Source of the DNA: Leptodontidium sp. MPI-SDFR-AT-0119
Taxonomy: Eukaryota; Ascomycota; Leotiomycetes; Helotiales; Leptodontidiaceae
NCBI GenBank assembly: GCA_020726505.1
Contig: JAHLEZ010000006.1
Location: 1,426,001 to 1,490,000 of the forward strand
Direction of reading: 5' to 3'
Length of the DNA: 64,000 bases
In this document: positions 23,993 to 36,325 of the stretch, in pieces
How the letters are laid out: the number at the start of each line of letters is the position of its first letter
Position numbering within the stretch: the stretch's first letter is position 1
The notes under the pieces: model-generated
Databases searched by the model: none
What the model was told of the DNA's origin: nothing
Seen by the model: only the letters and a program-made list of their open reading frames with translations
Translations under genes and position numbers: made by a program

Positions 23993-26474
23993 GACGAATT
24001 CAAGCAAAACAGCGATACCATTCCAAGAAGTCTCCAGAGACAGGTAGCTAGCCAGCCTTATGTAGAAACGAAACATACCTAAGCTCTGTTAGCGATCCAA
24101 TTTTTCGTTTTTTGGCTGTGTTGGACAATCGCTGAATAGCCTGCGCATCTTATGCAAGAGCATGTAATAACCCCTCAGGATAAATCCTGTGCGAGTAAGC
24201 TGCTTCTGTATACTTTAGATGAATATTTGCCAAGGTATGCAGGAACGACCATTTAACCTTCTTTGAAGAGTGTGAATGGCTCGACAGGTACCACCGGAGA
24301 AAACATCTCCATCTACCTTGGGGGATTAACTGCCAGGCTATCACACTCGGAAATGTGTCTGCATTGCGGTTGCAGATCATCCCGTATTGCATCCCGGAGA
24401 ATCCGTCTGATTGTATGGCGAAGTGCCGCTGATCTTGCATGAAGATGCCGGGATATGAAGGCTCAGCCTATTTTACCCCGCGAAGTTCTAAACGACTCGA
24501 CCTCTCCATTGAAGGAAATGATTTCGCGAGGAAGCAGAAACATATGGCCTCGGTAGGCTATTGGTGGTCGGTCTATGGGTATTTCCGTGGTCATTTGGGG
24601 ATGAGGCAATTCTTGGGCGATCTGATGAATTTGTCCGTGGCTGCTCACTGCTCTTCCTGGCGACGGTGGGCTGAGTTCTCATTCTATAGGGTGAATATTT
24701 GAGGAACAAAACGTGGATGAAGCCAAACGGAGTTGTGAAGAAGCTTAGAGATAGACTTATTAACATGTATAGAAGTTACTCACCATTATATCTGTGATTA
24801 ATGTTCAAAGAAGGAGAGGTTGTGCCACTAATTGTTCTCCTATTTACCCCTGAACCAAACTAATCGAAAAGAGGAAATATTAGCGACGTTGCTTACTTTC
24901 TTGCCTCGATTTCTCTCCCTGTGCAGTCCTCACATTGTCTCGACCAAAGCTTTTTCCATGACGCTAGTTGGAGATAAATGTAAGGTAATTATGAGGGGAA
25001 TAAGGAAAGATGCTGTTTGAAGATCTGCATCCATCAAATACGCTTCAGATAACGTCGACCATGTGAGGCACCAAATTTCGGAGAGCAATTGTCAGCCCGC
25101 AAGAAACAATCATCCCACTTACCCCATCAGGCCCATACGTTTAAAATCACATTGATAATTGTTTTACCTTGAACAACCATCAATGGAATTGGAAGGCATG
25201 CGTTTGAGAAGACAGGATCAAAGGCAAACCAAGCAAAATCTTTAATGTTTAGATTGACTATCACTACGCCTCATTTCAGCCTTGTTGGGTCAAAGGCAAG
25301 GTATCAAAGACTGTCACATTTTACAAGCCAATACCAAACGAAGCTATCAATAGAACTCTAAGCTTATGCAAGATTCGTCTGCCTTTTGACGATGAATTTA
25401 CGTGTAAAATCTTACCTCCAATTCATATATCTGCTCTAAGTGCTCTTTAATCTAACTCCAATGATTTATTCATCTTTATTACATATTGATTCCCAATTAA
25501 TGACATCGTTAGAATATGTGCTGAAGTATTTCATGATGTGGATGAGTCTTTCAGAGTGCATATCACATATGAGGATCCGCTTTCGAAGGTCCTGCTCGGA
25601 AATAGCACATCACCACCACCATGATTTATTCCCAAAGTATGCCAATATGCTTGTTGCTTGTATACAGCATTATTCTTTCTCAGACAACCAAGCTCATCCC
25701 ATTCTTATAGCTGCAAGAACGTCCAAAATGACAAATCGAGATGTAAAGATCACCACAAGGAACTTAACTGGCCTCTACCCAACTTCAAGAAACTATGTGA
25801 CTAGCCCAGTTCTCCCTCTAGTATCTCCAAGTGATTTCTAAGTGCATTTCAGCAAATAAAAAAGAAGGCTAACTGTTGAGTCTGAAGCACCCGCTGATTT
25901 CGAATTGTCTATTCCTCTGCCCTTCTTGTATACCTCTCAGTCGAAGCAGCATGACTAGCAGAAAAAATGTATAAATGTATTAATTTGATCATGACACAAC
26001 TATAATAGTCCCCAGAAGAGAGTTTGGTGCATCTCAGCAATCCATAGACTTCCAAGACGCCTATTCCAAAGGTCCAAACTAACTCGAACACTCTATGCCC
26101 ATGCCTTATGCCTGTGGGAGCGTCAAAATCAGGAATATAACTTCAAAAAGACAACACAGTCTCCTAACTCTCTCAAAGGGGGTCTGAGGGCATTTCTGAC
26201 AATCCCTTAACTCACAGAAAGTCTCTTCCAAAGCACCAGACTCTTCCTTGTTCTCTTCTCATCCTCTACAGCCACAGCACCGACCATACCAGTCCCAATC
26301 TAGCCACAGAGCAACTACTTAATCCCAAAATAGCTAGCTTCCCTTCTAGGTTGGAGGAGGCCACTCGCCTAGCCGAAGTTGGTCCCCCCAAATCTTCCAT
26401 TTTGAAATTCCTTCCTCCTACAACCTCGACAAGTCCTCTCAATTGAAGCCATCAACCACCAAGCACCAAGCACC
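23993..26474. other. 2.5-kb region without a supportable gene
   Basis: Both strands show only short frames without domains. The composition is AT-rich through the middle. The right end, from about 26350, is C/T-rich and is probably the promoter and leader of the gene at 26475. Confidence 0.45.
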
Positions 26475-27956
26475 ATGAACTCTCGAATTCTCTATTCTCC
26501 CTCTCCCTCGCCGGAGGCTGAATCTTCTGCTTCTTCGCTGGAGGTACGTTTTTATTGAGTTCTTCCCCTCCCATCACTTCCCTTTTCCCCTCCTTCTCTC
26601 CAATGGCCTGGAGAGCCGATCTCTTCCTCGGCCACGAAAAATTTCACTGCAAAGACCAGTACTGACTCCTATATCTCATCCAGCTCCCCTCAAGCAAGCA
26701 CATTAAGCCCGAAGAGGATAACAGCACTTGTAGTTCCTCCCTTGCCGACAACGTTGGCACAATTGCTGATGCTTTGGCTTCGTGAGTACACTTGCCAATC
26801 CCACCATCTCCCAACAAATAAAACGCGTCTCTACACAACCAATAAAGAAAACAAGCTCACACAACACAACTAGAATGAACCCCAACCTGAATCAAGCCCT
26901 CTATGGGTGCAAGTTGTGTGGACCTGCTGCTAACTGCACGAATGCGCATGGTACGTTTGTTTACTTTTGTTTTGTTTTGGCCTCCAAAAGGCGCTACTCG
27001 AAGCGAGGCGGCCGACTTTCCTTCCTCCCCTTCCCATACCCTACGTCAACCTCCCCCCTCGAATTTTTCCCAGGACGCGTTGCTAACAACATCTTTTTCT
27101 CCACACAGCCAAGGGTTACGATCTTGAGACCGCACAATTCTGCAAGGACGATCTCATCAAGCAGGAGACCGCATACTTCAAACGCCACAACCCCCAAGCC
27201 GAAATCGAAGCCATGGAGGAGCAGAAGCAAGAGATTGAGGTAAATAGAATCCCCTCTCCTCACATTTGGGCCTCCGTGGCTCTCAATTCTCAGCCCAATT
27301 CAAGCCAGAAGGAACACAGACTGACATGTATCTACTCTACAGGCCGAGAAGTTGGCCGCCGACTTCCCCAATGGTCCCTTCTGCTGCATGAAGTTGGTTC
27401 GCGACCCCCGCAGTGACTCAGCCCACATCGACGAGGACAAGGTTGAGCCCATCATGCTCTTCATCAAGGAGGTCAGCGAGGGCAAGGGAATCTACTACGC
27501 CGTAGAGGAGGACGCCTACAACGACGAGCAACTCAAGGCTGTTGAGAAGGTTTTCCGCGTAAGCCACCTCACCCCTCCTAATCTATTCCTAAGCTCCCAG
27601 TCATATCCAGAGTTCACTTTTGCTAAACAAAAATCTCACAACAGATGAACCGCGTCGGCGACGATGACAATAAGGGCACGTACATCTACCATCCCACAGA
27701 GTACATGGGCACGGAGTGCTTCGTCGGCATCATCAAGATCGACGAGCCTCACCAATTCGAGCAGGTCGGCAAGAACGGTTACCTGGGATTCGTCTGTAAG
27801 GAACACAAGTGCAAGTACCGCGTCGGATACTCGTACAAGCACTTCATCGGAAAGAAGAAGACCATCGAGACTTTCGGTGACGGCCGCCTTGACAAGTTGC
27901 TCAAGGTCAAGCGCTTGGAGAGATTGGTGCTGGGGTATGGTGGACCGGGATGGTAG
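26475..27956 (+). CDS. Six-exon protein of unknown function, Cys-rich
   Basis: Exons 26475-26543, 26684-26781, 26874-26950, 27109-27239, 27343-27558 and 27645-27956 encode 300 residues, all with GT-AG introns in phase. I do not recognise the family. The N-terminal 55 residues are Ser-rich and probably disordered. A Cys block follows (LYGCKLCGPAANCTNAH then QFCKDDLI), then a charged helix (EIEAMEEQKQEIEAEKLAAD), FCCMKLVRDP, and a C-terminal part with GTECFVGIIKID, VCKEHKCKYRVGY and a basic end. Spaced cysteines and His could bind a metal, but no standard zinc-finger spacing is met. Codons in exons 4-6 are strongly biased to C- and G-ending forms (AAG, GAG, ATC, GTC), as in well-expressed fungal genes. 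A shorter start at the internal ATG 26875 is possible. Confidence 0.7.
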
Positions 27957-28845
27957 ATGCAGAGGAGGGGAGGGGGAATTGGCTTGGAGTTCGGCTTTGG
28001 GATTGGGGCTTTACGGACTTGATTTCGGGGCGTACTTGGGGTCATTTTTGCCTTCTTCCCCTTCTTCTGTTTCTCCTCTATTCTCCTCTTCGTTTTCTGC
28101 TAGGGCGGGTATGTGGGGAGCGTTAACGCGTGAGAGAGAAGCAATGCAATGAATGCTTCTGACAACTTTGAACCTTTTCTTATAACGTGATTGCAATACC
28201 AAGTGAATAGGTAAGAGTATGTGTGTACTTGGAAGTATTCATTCATTCTAATGTTCTTTGTACTTGTGAAGACATTGACAGCTGAGATTTGAAACTAGGC
28301 TGTGGAATTTTCGTGGCCGATTTTGACCTCAATGCAACGCAACTCGAAAGTAAAGCAAAAGCATGAGCCTTCAAATACCACTCAATTAAAGCGACGTATT
28401 AAGCATTCAGTTATAGCTCACATCAAGTATAATAAGAAAGCTCACTAAAGCAGATCTTGAGATAATCAAATCAAATACGAATCGAAATCCAAAACAAGGT
28501 GTGAATAACATTATACAAACACATGTAATTATCTGCGAAGAATCTTAAATCCGCAATCATCTAAAGCTTCGCGACACTTGAAGTCATGTCAAGTGAGATA
28601 ACAACATATCGCCACATTTCAAAAGCCGGACATAATGAAGTCAACTAAACACGCTGGTTTTCATTACACAAAAGAAGTGCAGGTATAAAAACAGCAGACT
28701 TCCACACTCGTACATCAGGTCAAGAGTGCTGCTGATATTATTCAGATTTAGATCCAAGGCAAGTAAATATAAGAGAGTCAATGACATGGTCAGGTAGGTG
28801 GGTACAAAGCAAGAATTCCAGCTCTCGAATGTTTCACCATGCTTT

Positions 28846-28992
28846 TGTTACATCTCTTGTGATATAAAAGGAGGTTTAAAACGGAAATTCGGATGCGTCC
28901 GGATAATTGGGTCAGGACATGACTTCAAGCCCTATTTATTCTGCAGCTTAAATATCCTCACAGGACGTCATGGCCTTTGTGAAGGTATCACA
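28846..28992 (+). repeat. Diverged direct repeat, copy 1
   Basis: This copy shares an ordered series of short blocks with copy 2: GTGATAT, AAGGAGGTTTA, TGACTTCA, CCTTATTT-like, and a closing TTTGTGAA. I estimate about two-thirds identity by eye with small indels. It contains no open frame of note and may be an old element fragment. Confidence 0.55.
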
Positions 28993-29067
28993 AGAGTGTT
29001 AAACGGAAGTTGGATATTTACGGCCCTTGGGGGCTGTAAACCGTATATTTGAATGTCCTCAAACAAC

Positions 29068-29200
29068 ATTGTGATATCCCTTGAGATATCGAAGGAGGTT
29101 TAGAATGGAGATTTATACATTCCCGGGTGGGTGATATTGACGTGACTTCAGACCTTATTTTTCGCATTGGAAAATCCCCACCATGTTTTGTGAAATCGAC
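29068..29200 (+). repeat. Diverged direct repeat, copy 2
   Basis: Second copy, same orientation, starting about 222 bases after the first. Many differences from copy 1 are C/T or G/A transitions, which would suit decay by repeat-induced mutation, though the sample is too small to prove it. Confidence 0.55.
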
Positions 29201-29330
29201 TCAGCACTTCAAGGAGATTGAGAACGAAATCCAGACATCACCAACAAAAGGAAAACGGGCTTTTAGTAACTGCCTTCAGATTTTCTACACAAATCTCTCT
29301 TTCCTATGTACAAACCATCCCCCTCCCTCA

Positions 29331-32300
29331 TCACTCCTCACCTCGCCTCCTCCTCGCCGTATCCACACCATAATTAAACGGATTCCTACAAAGCGGACAG
29401 GTGCTCTGGTTGCTAGACGAGAACCACTTGTACAAACAGTTGGAGTGGAAGAGGTTATTGCAGGTCTGGCATCGCTTGTCAGGGGTCTTCTTATCAGGCC
29501 CGATGATCGAGTAGCAGATGGCGCATTCGGTGTGGCCTTTCAGAGCGCCGGTTACGTTCTTTTGGAAGGCGGTTAGGCCGTCGATTATACTGCCGTTCTG
29601 TTGGGGGAGAGGCGGGTTAGTCGCGCATTCCGGAGAACACTAAGGGGGAGTGATAAGAGGGAGAGATAGGGAAGGAAATTGGAGATCGGAAAAAGACTTA
29701 CGGAGAATGTAATAACACCCTGTGTATTCCTCAACCAACTCAACCACTTCTTCTCCGTAACAGCCACACGATTCAACCCTTCTACTTTAACACCCTCAAG
29801 TGGATAATTATCCGGGAAACGAATCACAATCTGCATCATCAACTCATCAACTTCGTAGCCGGCGAAAATCTCCCTCGAACGCTTAGACACTTTGATGACG
29901 AGGTCTTTCTCATCGTCGGCAGGAGGTTCCTGGTTCGCGGCCCATTTCTCAACTTCGTCAAGCGTGTCTTCTACTACAAGGGGACTGAAGAATTTCTGCG
30001 TCCAGGAATCGACAGCGAGACTTGTCTGCCGGGAGTCGCAGCTGAACCACCAAGTGCGGACGAGACCAGGTGTGTAGTTTAGGCAGAGGTAGTAGATGTT
30101 GACGAGAAGCCAGTTCATGCTTCGCTCGTTAGATTCAGAGTCATTGGCTTTCCACATGTCGTAGTGCCGAATCATGCTGCTGTCTATTCGGGCGCGTTCT
30201 AAGTTGAGGGGATCGGCGTCCGAGTGGCCTAGAATGACGAACATGAAGTTTAAGAGGGGCCCGATGTAGTTCTCTGTTTTGAGGAGTTCGCTGTAGTCAT
30301 TGCGGACTTTAAGGGAGGCTGTTGTGTAGGATTCGTAGACGATTAACCAGGAGAGGAGGTATCCGCGGATTGAGGAGGGGAATTCGCTTGGGTCAGGTAT
30401 GTCTTGGACTGATGGGGTATTGAGAAGAAGAGAGAGGAGTTCTAGGGGCAGTTGGGCGGCTGGTAATTGTTAGCATAGACACCTATCAAGAGAGGGCGGG
30501 GATCGCGTACTTGTACCGTCCAGTAAGACATTGACGGAAAGTTCTTGCTGAACTTTTGGGAGTGCTTTGTGGAGCACATCGAACGCCGCAGATTGAACCA
30601 TTCGGAAGTCAGACGCCACCAAAGGATAGAACTCTGTCAGATCCTTGATACGATCTGCGGGTATTTTTGTCACCTGCCGTGACAACATGGTGTCGACGAA
30701 TTCAAGAGGCTGGGTCTCCTTCGATCTGTCGAGTTTCAGAAGCTTGACCAACCCATCGCAGGCCTGCTCTCGTGACAGCTCAAACGCCTCTTTTAGGTCG
30801 TCGTTGTCATCGTCTGCCATCTTTTGAAGGATGGAGTACAATTTCAACGACATGCCAATCATCGGCAGCCGCTCGTTTGAAAGCGCCGCATCCTCGTTCG
30901 ATTCCCAAATAGAAACGCAGAAATCAAAGGTAGTCTCCCAATAGCTTCCATAGACGTCTTTGATAGCTGGCAGAAGCTTCTGCAGAGCGCGACAGGCTTC
31001 AGAAGCAAGTTGAGCATCAGCCACTGCCAGATCTTCTGTCCAAGACAGGATTTGCTTGACTGCAAAGACTAATCGATTATTCGCGACAGGTAGGTCCTCT
31101 TCATCGTAGACTGATAAAACAGAGTTCAAGAGCACAAGCAGCCCGAGAGTTTTTTCAGACTGTGCCTTTGCCCCTGCAACGTCACTTATGAGTCTGTTGC
31201 AAAGAGTATTGATCATCTTGCTGGACCGGAGACTATCCTCGAGACCAATAAGGACTGCGGATGCGCCGAGGATATTATTGGTAGAAGTCTTCAGAATGTC
31301 TAGCTTCGTGAGCCACGCTTCACTGCCGTCATTTTGCCAGCCATGAGCAGAGACAAGGGCTTGTATTAGGCCTCCTAATGCTTTCGAAGAATAGTATGCG
31401 AATGGGGTGTTGGTACTTGAGGCTTCCAAAAGCTTTGAGATCAGGAGGCGAACAACTGGAGACGTATCCTGAGGCGATTGCTTCGCGCCGGCATGGTCTC
31501 GCCAGAAATTGGCATTGCCCGCGGCATCCCCGAGGATCTCATGAGCGTTGATTAGGAATTGCCTAACCTCAGCTACTGCATCGGGATCTTGGTGTGAAAC
31601 AAACAACTTGTTGTCCTCTAGCAAGTCAATCTGGTCGTTTGCAAGTTCGCTACTGAGAGCCAAAAGATAGTAGAGTTCGACTTGCAACTCCTCGGGCAAA
31701 AGATCCGAAAGATCTTCATGGAGAAGCAGAGCAGTTGTGTACATCGCCATCCTTAACGGAATCGAATAACCATTTATGTCTCGCGCGGGCCGAGTGTTTG
31801 GGATGGTTGAAGATTGTGTCACTAAAAAAACAGACCCAGCGAAAGGTCTCATCACACCAAGTGCCGGGTTTGGAGCTTGGCCTAGCAGTGGGAGAAGGGC
31901 TTCTGACCATATTCGTGTATCTGGGAAGATGGCCGTTGGAGGGGAACCTGGAGCGTCCGCGATAACTTTGCTCGCTTGCTGGACAAGTGTTTCGATCCTG
32001 AATTACCATTTAGCTTCAAATTGTAAGAACATGCGCCAAAGAAACTTACGTTAAAGATTGAGGCCCTGCCGTCTCCAGGTTTTCTCTGACAACATGAACA
32101 AGAGAGCTCTGGTGAGGAGTTTCCGAGTCCGTAGGACCACTTGATTTCTCAATAATGGCCCTCAGAGTATTGGCACGAGAAGCCAATGTGGAATCAGATA
32201 TCTCGGTCAATCCTAGCAACTTTGTTATTAAAGTGACATGGATGCTGCTTTGAGTGTTCAGTAGGCCAGGTTGACTCTTGGAGATGAACTCCAAAGATTT

Positions 32301-34507
32301 CAGAGCCCCGTCCAAACCAGAGTCTCGGGTATCGAGAGCAGCCAGCACTCGGTCCAGGACCTTCGCTGATGTAGCAGAAGACAGGGAGCGAAATGTGATG
32401 GCAGCTTCAGACAATGCACGAGCATCTGGATTCCCTTGAATAGCTTTGGCATTGCCATGAAGAAGGAATTCTTGAAGCCCGGAATTTTCTTGAGAAATCT
32501 TTGAAACTGCATCATTTGCTATCAACTTTGCAATTGCCTGTGACTGGCTCGAAGTCTCCGGCAATGCCAAGAGGCCATCAATAGTTGACTGCCAGATGCT
32601 TTCAAAGCTAGCTTTTTTATCCGGTAACGTGCGGAATAAGTTTAGAATTGAAACCAGGTATGGTCCTGAGGGAGACAGAATGAGCGTGGGAAGCTCATTT
32701 TCAAGAAATGATTCAACAGCCGCCAAGGTTTCAGGCGAACTTCCTACCGCGGTGGGCGTGAGCCGTAATGCAGATTCCACTGTAGCGGCGGCAGAGTACG
32801 GCTTGCCGTTCCTACTGACCATCGAACCAAGGCAGGCCGTGATAATTCGTTGCGACGAAGGGACGAGAAGGTCCCGAGTGTCAGGTTGATCTGCCTTGAG
32901 AACTTCTGCCAATAGTTTAAACCAGCGATGGCTGATTGCAATGACAGCAGTTTGCGATGCATTGTAATCTTTCGATTGCTCAGGTAATGATGTGAGAATC
33001 TTCGAGGTGAAATCTTTCTCAAGCCTTGCCCACTCATCCTTGAGAGCAGTTTTACCATCGCCCTTCACTGACACGCAAAGGCCAAGTCCTTTGGCCAGCG
33101 TGGAGATGTTGGTCCCTATGGCCCAGCTGTCGTTTGATGGGGTGGGGTGCAGATACTGCTCAAAGACCGGAAAGATTCCCTCTGGCAAAAGCTTCTCTTG
33201 CACAGCTTCTGGGGATAACAAAGTAATGAAACGATCCGCAATGCTGAAATAGGTAGCCCAAGCTACTCCAGCATTCGTTCTTGGCTCCTCTCTATTGGAA
33301 ATACCACGGCGGAAGGCTCTGAGAAACTCCAGCAGGACATCGGACTCAGAAGGAAGCACTCCATCTGGAAGCCCGAGCACCAGCATGCCAAGTTTTGTCC
33401 AGTAATCAGGAGGTCCTCCTTGCGAACCCTTCTCAACGAAGGTACGAAGTCTAGAAAGAGGACTCTTCTTAGCCTTGTAAGATGATGTCCATACTTCAGG
33501 ATATTTCGAGGTCAATGAAACCAAGAGATTCAAGAGCTGGAACGCAGAGGTAGTCTGCGAGGACTTTAGCGCTTCGGCGATAAATGTGTGGCTGACCAGT
33601 TCCAGGCCTGACTCAATGACCGCTGGAAGCTTTATCAGACAGACCAACATTAGTTGGTCTATTGCCCTCCTCACAAATGCATCCTCGCAGCTTGCGAAAG
33701 CCCATAGCTTCTTGTTGCCAGAGAGAATTCCCTCGTACTTTTCCTGGTGTTTGAGAATGGTGTCCTTGTCTAAAATGCCCAGCAAGTTCGAAAAGAGGGA
33801 TATGCTAGACCCAATAACTCGAAAGTATTTGGCTTGCATATCATCCGCGCTCATAGTCCGCTCATCACTGAGTGTTTGCGCGGTCTCTCCCAGAGCTTCT
33901 TGGGCATAGTCGATTATTGGACTTTCGCAGCGCTTGAAGAATAGGGCCATTTTGGCTGTGGTGTCGAGGAAGGACTTCGTACCGTCATTTGCAGCCCTTG
34001 CCACAGCTCGGTCTCTGTCATATGTTCCTCCTAGCCAGCTTCCAACAATCTTGGGTATGTACTTCTCCATCCTCTTCCTCGCAGACTTCAACAGCTCGAA
34101 CTGTAAGATATGGGAGAGTTCGCGGACACGACGAGAGTTGTCAATGGAGATACGAGGGTAGAATTTGACCTGTATTTCTCTATCAATAATGTGCAACCAT
34201 AGCTAAGACGTAGAGAGCGCACCCAAGCTTCCAAAACCGCATCTTCTACCCCTCCATCCAGCTCGAAGGGATGTGCTTGAACATAAGCCCGCAGATCCTC
34301 CAATGCCTTTGATTTCGTTGTCCCATCCTTCTTCGACAAGTTCTTGAATGCCACGACCACATTTGCATCGCTAATGGCAGAGAGGTTTGGAGGTTCGGTC
34401 AGGTAGGACAGTGTACTTCCGGATGATGTTGAACCAAACCCTCCAAATCCTGCACCGGACGCCACACGGCTGCTGGAGGCCTGGGATTTGAACTGTCGTT
34501 TGCTCAT
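29331..34507 (-). CDS. LTN1: E3 ubiquitin ligase listerin
   Basis: Five exons on the minus strand, 34507-34223, 34169-32050, 31997-30511, 30459-29702 and 29597-29331, encode about 1638 residues, the usual size. Listerin binds 60S subunits with stalled nascent chains and ubiquitinates them as part of the ribosome quality-control complex. The N-terminus (MSKRQFKSQASSSRVASGAG to LSKKDGTTKSKALEDL) and the following YPRISIDNSRRVRELSH are signature blocks. The body is a long HEAT/ARM-like solenoid. The C-terminus has the RWD-like EVDELMMQIVIRFPDNYPLE and a variant RING at about residues 1575-1621 (CAICYSIIG, CQTCNNLFHSNCLYKWF, CPLC). The donor of the third intron is ambiguous by nine bases (exon end 30511 preferred, giving LLDGTTAQLPLEL). 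Confidence 0.95.
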
Positions 34508-36325
34508 GATGAAAGAAGTATATGCAGGCGCAGTAGGTGGAGCTGAAGGCAGGAGTAAGTTGATTGAGAGCAAATGACCTTGGTCTGTTGATGTGGTATC
34601 AGTCCATGGGCAAGATTGGCAGATATCTGTGTATGAATGGGCTGCTGGTTGTTGGAAGGCGATGTTGGGCAAGCCGCAGTCAGTCTAAGAGATGTACTGC
34701 GTGTGGTATTTCCAGCAGAGAGTGGCGTTTGGTGGGTGTGATTTGCTTATGAAGCATGCGAAGGCGAGAGGGGAGCTTGAGAAAATAGAATAGGTAGGTA
34801 GGCAGAAAGGCAGACACTGGTGTAAATATTCACATAGCTCTGGACTGACTGATCGATTGCATCCCACTTCGCTAGCTCTAGCAAGCTTCGCCGAATGACG
34901 AGATAGAAAACGGTGAGAGGCGGCAGTATCTATTGGGGAATAGCTTTTGTCTTGTCAGCAGGATGCCCTGCGCTGTTCCAGTTGCAGCCGGCAAAGCGGG
35001 TGAACGCGGAGCTAGGGACGGAGAGGAGGGGAGAGACATATCTAAAAGCGGCGGCGCCTGGGCTTCAAGCTGGAGACTTGCTTTTTCAAAGATGCTTCAA
35101 TTCAGCTTTATTTGACAATTATAAGAGTCCGGAATCTCTGCAATATATGAAGCAAAATATCTCCCCGGTCTGTTATGCCTGTTCGAAAATGGAGTGAGTC
35201 ATTTCCCATTGCTACGGCAGCAGTATTCCAGTTCAAAGTTGTGAAGCCAGTGAGTGGCCAAGTTTATCCACCTCGCTCGCCGCTTTCACTCCTTCGTGAG
35301 ACACTCACTACCCCGCATGGCCCAGCGCCGCGACCAGTGACGCCTGAAGAGGGGAGCTCTGATTGAGTGAGCGCCTGCAGCTACTGACCTACACAGCTCT
35401 TCTCTCTTCTTTCTAAACTCCCACTTCTAAACATCAATCCAAACTTTCCTTGAATTGCTTTACCCCTATATACCTATCCTCGACTCACTCTCCAGCTGCT
35501 CGTCCCAAAGCAGTTCCTCCAGATAGATACATACTTCTTTGTTGAATCCCATCCAGCTGTTCATCGGCCGGCCTTCACATGCTCACTGCTGCTGCCCTTC
35601 CACTGGCCCAGATACCGGACTCAGCCTTATTACAGGAACACAAACACAACAGTTCCCCAGCTATTATTGACTGCACGTTTCCGCCTATCTTGAAATCTTC
35701 CGCGGCCTTTTGACCGGTTCTGGGAACTGTAGCAAGCACGCCGCCAGTCGACAGATGGCCCTCAAACAGCTGCTTGCCGCCAACGTCAACTTCTGCCTTT
35801 GATAGAATCCACAGCGACTTCACCTGCTCCGAAACAACTGTGACTCCTTACACTTTGCCAACAACTCCAAACTTCTGGATTGGTCATTTCTGGCTGTTCC
35901 TTATTGCTTGCCAGAGCTCGGCACAGAACGACCCCGCTGCACAGCCTGCCTCCCAGCTGGTCAAGCTACCTCAACCCTCCACCTGCTATGAACTCGTATG
36001 AACTTGCTATCAGGATACATCCGCGCACCTTTTGAACGCTTCCTTGCGACATATCAATTGTCTAAGTTAGTTGGCCTCCAAAGGTTGACGAAACCCCCAC
36101 TAACACATACCCGAGCAGCTTCAATTGTCCGAATGCAACCCAGCACATACTGCACTCTCCAAAGTTGCGCGAAATCATAATAACGTATCCTCTGCGATAC
36201 TGAAACCGGCCATTCTGGGAACCATTTTTGAGTTGTTTAGGCAAGTGTGACGTGTATCCTCGGGTTTGGGTCTAACTAACTCAACCCCAGTCAATGAGCA
36301 TGCAACTACACAGATAACCACCAAG
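34508..36325. promoter_or_regulatory. Divergent region between LTN1 and the repeat-protein gene
   Basis: This 1.8-kb stretch carries both promoters. Just before 36326 a sequence reading TAACTAACTC then CCCCAG looks like the end of a 5'-leader intron, which argues that translation starts at 36326 rather than at the in-frame ATG 36266 that lies within it. Confidence 0.5.

Larger units (their letters stand above)
27957..29330. other. Convergent spacer with a diverged two-copy repeat
   Basis: The genes on both sides end here. No gene is supported. The two related repeat copies listed separately occupy about 28.85-29.20 kb. Confidence 0.45.

Noticed and set aside
36266..36325. Upstream ATG for the repeat protein
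   Set aside because: The sequence around it looks like the end of a leader intron (CTAAC branch, CCCCAG), and a presequence-like start follows at 36326.
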